DNA of 8,922 nucleotides, from assembly GCA_004554385.1 (NCBI GenBank), contig SFMO01000051.1:1-8922 (forward strand), read 5' to 3'. Under the pieces are notes generated by a model, which had not been told where the DNA came from, searched no databases, and was given only the letters and a program-made list of their open reading frames with translations. Of the stretch, positions 6,438 to 8,922 are shown piece after piece; the first letter of the stretch is position 1, and every line of letters begins with the position of its first letter. Both the position numbers and the translations under genes were made by a program. The DNA comes from Ruminococcus flavefaciens (GTDB taxonomy: Bacteria; Bacillota; Clostridia; Oscillospirales; Ruminococcaceae).

Positions 6438-7511
6438 ATGCTTGATGAAAAAATGAAGCTTGACCACCTCAGACAGATGAGGGATTACCGCCAGAAGCTT
6501 ATGAAGGAGCCTCAGTTGAGAAATCTTTTCCTTGAGCTTACTGTACGCTGCAACGAGAGATGTCTCCACTGCGGAAGCAAGTGCGGAGATGTTACCTCAG
6601 ATGAGCTGACAGTTGAACAGTACAGGACTTTTCTTCAGCAGGTCAAGGAGGATATGACCACCAAGGGCAAGATGCTGGACATCACAGGCGGAGAGCCTCT
6701 GCTCAGAAAGGACTTCTTTGACATCATGGGGGCTGCCCATGAGCTGGGCTTTGAGTGGGGAATGACAAGCAATGCCACACTTATTGATGACAACGTTGCC
6801 CGTGAGCTGAAAAGAACAGGTATGGCTACTATTTCCGTTAGTATCGACGGACTTGAAAGCACTCACGATGAGTTCAGAAGAACTCCCGGCGGCTATTCAA
6901 GAGCTATGAGCGGTATCGAGAGCCTTATCCGTACAGGCGGATTTGAGAGCGTTCAGGTTACTACCGTTGTAACTCATAAGAGTATACGCGAGCTGGACGA
7001 GCTTTTCAAGATCTTCAACGAAATGGACATAGACTCATGGCGAGTTGTAAATATGGAGCCTATGGGACGCGCCAAGGATCACCCCGAGCTCATTCTCACT
7101 CCCGATGATTACAAGTATCTCTTTGAATTCATCAGAAACAAGCGTATAGCAGGCGAGCCTGTCTGCTATGGCTGCAGCCACTACCTCGGCATGGAATATG
7201 AAAGAGAGGTCCGTGACTGGTATTACCTCTGTACAGCAGGACTCTACACGGCAAGTATAACCGCAAACGGCGATATTCTTGCATGTCTCGATATAGAGCG
7301 CCGCCCCGAGTTCGTACAGGGAAATATCCTCACTGACAGATTCAGTGAGGTCTGGAAGAACAAATTCCAGATATTCCGCCGTGATCTTTCAGACGATAAC
7401 GAGGTCTGTTCAAAGTGTGAGCATAAGGAATTCTGCCACGGCGACGCATATCACAGCTGGGATTTTGACAATAACAAGCCCCAGTTGTGCTTCAAGGATA
7501 TCCTGTTTTGA
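6438..7511 (+). CDS. Radical SAM/SPASM peptide-modifying enzyme
   Basis: A 357-residue cytosolic enzyme. The radical SAM core has CNERCLHC (C38, C42, C45) for the S-adenosylmethionine-binding 4Fe-4S cluster and GGEP at 84-87. The C-terminal SPASM domain shows C265-x12-G278-x4-C283, then C324-x2-C327-x5-C333 and C351, which would hold two auxiliary clusters. Two more cysteines (CYGC, 243-246) precede it, and C49 lies just after the core motif. Only about 28 residues precede the core, so no fused RiPP recognition element is apparent. The family includes PqqE-like, anaerobic sulfatase-maturing and RiPP-maturing enzymes. No sulfatase is present, and the gene starts 3 bp after a YG-motif protein, so I infer that the YG proteins are substrates. 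The exact reaction is not shown. I recall a 'FibroRumin' radical SAM maturase family from Fibrobacter and Ruminococcus; membership is untested. Confidence 0.93.
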   Translation: MLDEKMKLDHLRQMRDYRQKLMKEPQLRNLFLELTVRCNERCLHCGSKCGDVTSDELTVEQYRTFLQQVKEDMTTKGKMLDITGGEPLLRKDFFDIMGAAHELGFEWGMTSNATLIDDNVARELKRTGMATISVSIDGLESTHDEFRRTPGGYSRAMSGIESLIRTGGFESVQVTTVVTHKSIRELDELFKIFNEMDIDSWRVVNMEPMGRAKDHPELILTPDDYKYLFEFIRNKRIAGEPVCYGCSHYLGMEYEREVRDWYYLCTAGLYTASITANGDILACLDIERRPEFVQGNILTDRFSEVWKNKFQIFRRDLSDDNEVCSKCEHKEFCHGDAYHSWDFDNNKPQLCFKDILF

Positions 7512-7545
7512 CGGTATCTGTCATGATATATTAGGTATAGAACAA

Positions 7546-7580
7546 AAAAAGTACGGAAACGATGGGTTTCCGTACTTTTT
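7546..7580. terminator. Bidirectional intrinsic terminator
   Basis: A perfect 14-bp stem (7546-7559 with 7567-7580) contains AGTACGGAAA and its complement, flanked by A residues on the left and T residues on the right. Read on either strand it gives a stem followed by U residues. It lies between the convergent radical SAM gene (ends 7511) and ddh (ends 7597), and should stop transcription of both. Confidence 0.92.
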
Positions 7581-7596
7581 CGTTATTGTGATAATA

Positions 7597-8586
7597 TTAA
7601 AGCATTGAAGCTCTGAGCTCTTCACCGCTGAGTCTTGAAAGATATGCAGGAGCAATATCAAAAGCTGTCTTGCAGCCTGTTGCGCCTTCAGCCTTGAGTC
7701 TTGCAAGAGCTCTTGCATAGCAAACGAGGACGCTTGCTGTGAACTCTGGGTTGGACTCCAGCTTGAGTGAGTATTCTATCATCTGGTGTGTCTTCTCACC
7801 GTCGCCTGTGAGACCGCTTCTCATTACGAAGCCGCCGTGAGGCATCTTGTTGTGCTTAGCGTTGAATTCCTCTTCGCTGATGAAGTTTACGGTTGTATCG
7901 TACTCATCGAAGTAGTTCTTCATTGTCTTGATGTCGTTTTCGATCTTAGCGAGATCAGCGCCTTCCTCTGCAACTACCCAGCACTCTCTGAGGTGCTTCT
8001 GACGGGTTGTGAGCTCGGGCTGGCTGCCGCTGCGGACAGCTTCCATAGCTGACTCTATCGGAACAGTGTACTGGATACCCTTCTTAACACCCTCAACACG
8101 GCGGATAGCATCTGAGTGTCCCTGACTTACGCCCTTGCCCCAGAATGTGTAGCTCTTGCCGTTGGGAAGAATGGACTCTGCGTAGAGTCTGTTGAGTGAG
8201 AAAAGACCCGGATCCCAGCCGAGTGAGATGAGAGCGAGGTGACCGCTCTCCTTAGCAGCCTTGTCAACGTTTGCGAAGTGCTCGGGGATACGTGCATGAG
8301 TATCGAAGCTGTCGATAACGTTGAAGAGCTTAGCCATTTCAGGAGTCTGCTTAGGAAGATCGGTAGCGCTTCCGCCGCAGATTATCATAACATCGATATC
8401 ATTTGTCATTTTCTCAGCATCTGCAATGCTGTAGACCTTAGCTCCTGCTGTGAGGGGCTTTACTGTTGATGGATCGCGGCGGGTAAAGATACCGACCAGC
8501 TCCATGTCGTTGTTCTGTCGGATAGCCAGTTCAACGCCTCTTCCGAGGTTGCCGTAGCCTGAGATTCCGATTCTTACTTTTTCCAT
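7597..8586 (-). CDS. ddh: meso-diaminopimelate dehydrogenase
   Basis: A 329-residue cytosolic enzyme of the Ddh family (EC 1.4.1.16). It makes meso-2,6-diaminopimelate from tetrahydrodipicolinate, ammonia and NADPH in one step, a short cut in lysine and peptidoglycan synthesis. The Rossmann motif GYGNLGRG is at 10-17. Further family signatures are VIDSFDTHARIP (90-101), SLGWDPGLFSLNR (121-133), FWGKGVSQGHSDAIRR (148-163), MPHGGFVMRSG and, near the C-terminus, NPEFTASVLVCYARA. The length is typical of the family (about 320-330). An AGGAGG ribosome site (8595-8600, minus strand) lies eight bases before the ATG. The gene is transcribed alone from its own promoter at 8640-8668 and ends at the shared terminator 7546-7580. 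It looks like ordinary housekeeping, unrelated to the YG set beyond position. Confidence 0.97.
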   Translation of the reverse strand: MEKVRIGISGYGNLGRGVELAIRQNNDMELVGIFTRRDPSTVKPLTAGAKVYSIADAEKMTNDIDVMIICGGSATDLPKQTPEMAKLFNVIDSFDTHARIPEHFANVDKAAKESGHLALISLGWDPGLFSLNRLYAESILPNGKSYTFWGKGVSQGHSDAIRRVEGVKKGIQYTVPIESAMEAVRSGSQPELTTRQKHLRECWVVAEEGADLAKIENDIKTMKNYFDEYDTTVNFISEEEFNAKHNKMPHGGFVMRSGLTGDGEKTHQMIEYSLKLESNPEFTASVLVCYARALARLKAEGATGCKTAFDIAPAYLSRLSGEELRASML

Positions 8587-8639
8587 ATTAAAGACCTCCT
8601 TTTAATTGCTGCGCTCGCCATTGAACACAGCTCATAGAT

Positions 8640-8668
8640 ATTATAGCACCTTTTTTCAGAGTTGTAAA
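8640..8668 (-). promoter_or_regulatory. Sigma-A-like promoter of ddh
   Basis: On the minus strand, TTTACA (8663-8668) and TATAAT (8640-8645) are spaced by 17 bases. Transcription should start near 8633, giving a leader of about 47 bases. The inner end of the right repeat element (8673) lies only 4 bp upstream of the -35 box. Confidence 0.78.
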
Positions 8669-8672
8669 GCAT

Positions 8673-8922
8673 TAAATCAAAATTTATATTTGCAGGGGGC
8701 GATGACCACATCGTCCCTCTTTCAAAAACAGTCCACTGGATTGTTTTCGGAATTCACCCTTGCGGGGCGCTTTGTAACTGTGGGGCTTTGCCCCACACCC
8801 CACAAGGGCTGTCAGCCCTTGACCTGACCAAAGGAACACAGTCCCTTTGGAATCCCGTTCATGGGCTCGGCGTACTTATCGCGCTGTAAGCGATGTACAA
8901 ATATCATTTCTTATATTATTAA
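8673..8922 (-). repeat. Modular hairpin-rich dispersed repeat, right copy
   Basis: The inverted partner of the element at 13-408, but shorter (at least 250 bases). It keeps the outer 95-bp block, the middle block (8712-8770) and the inner block (8673-8712), and here the middle and inner blocks abut. The segment between middle and outer blocks differs from the left copy and holds its own hairpins: GTGGGGC-TTT-GCCCCAC (8780-8796) and AAGGGCT-GTC-AGCCCTT (8804-8820). The long middle hairpin (about 8720-8752) is imperfect in this copy. A 7-bp stem (8828-8834/8844-8850) mirrors the left arm. No protein gene is supported here. Confidence 0.85.
8828..8922 (-). repeat. Perfect 95-bp terminal inverted repeat, right arm
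   Basis: Its reverse complement equals 13-107 at every base. It ends exactly at the last base of the window, so the repeat may continue outside, and the coincidence suggests that the window boundary was set by the repeat. Confidence 0.95.

Noticed and set aside
6438..7511. Anaerobic sulfatase-maturing enzyme
   Set aside because: No sulfatase or its C/S-x-P/A-x-R motif is nearby, and the gene is coupled to YG-motif proteins. The assignment cannot be fully excluded from motifs alone.
8606..8827. 73-codon open frame on the plus strand at the right end
   Set aside because: It runs antisense through the ddh promoter and into the repeat, with no ribosome site and low-complexity content.
13..8922. 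Composite transposon or integrative element bounded by inverted repeats
   Set aside because: No transposase, recombinase or target-site duplication is seen, and the cargo includes housekeeping genes (SEDS, ddh). A dispersed repeat or a contig boundary explains the ends better.

Overview
The window reads as a piece of a Ruminococcus-like genome (Firmicutes, Oscillospiraceae). The evidence is strong Shine-Dalgarno sites, sigma-A-type promoters, secreted proteins with threonine-rich linkers, cellulosome-type dockerin domains, and a meso-diaminopimelate dehydrogenase. The genus is inferred from these traits; no rRNA or other marker gene is present.

Layout. (1) Positions 13-408 are a gene-free, hairpin-rich element. 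(2) Positions 430-3975 hold a rightward run of three genes: an unrecognised four-helix membrane protein, a ComM/YifB-type AAA+ ATPase, and a SEDS (RodA/FtsW) glycan polymerase. (3) Positions 3976-4285 are a regulatory gap with a possible terminator, two promoter-like sequences and an operator-like dyad. (4) Positions 4286-7511 hold a four-gene rightward set: a small lipoprotein with four YGPP motifs, two paralogous secreted proteins with a dockerin and YG motifs, and a radical SAM/SPASM enzyme starting 3 bp after the last of them. (5) A bidirectional terminator separates this set from the leftward gene ddh (7597-8586), which has its own good promoter. (6) Positions 8673-8922 hold a second copy of the element from (1), in inverted orientation.

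The exciting part is region 4. Three exported proteins share short Tyr-Gly motifs (YGPP, YGPV, YGPT, YGIKP, YGIMP; 11 X-Tyr-Gly triplets in all) and sit directly upstream of a peptide-modifying type of radical SAM enzyme. I infer a post-translational modification system whose substrates are a lipoprotein and two dockerin proteins acting at the cell surface. The enzyme would act in the cytosol before export, and the chemistry is unknown. The motif and gene order are seen directly; the enzyme-substrate relation is inference.

The terminal elements share a perfect 95-bp inverted repeat (13-107 and 8828-8922) plus two less conserved blocks, so they are two copies of one modular dispersed repeat. 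Because the right copy ends exactly at the window edge, the window may be an assembly contig that broke at this repeat. No transposase, CRISPR array, tRNA or rRNA is visible.
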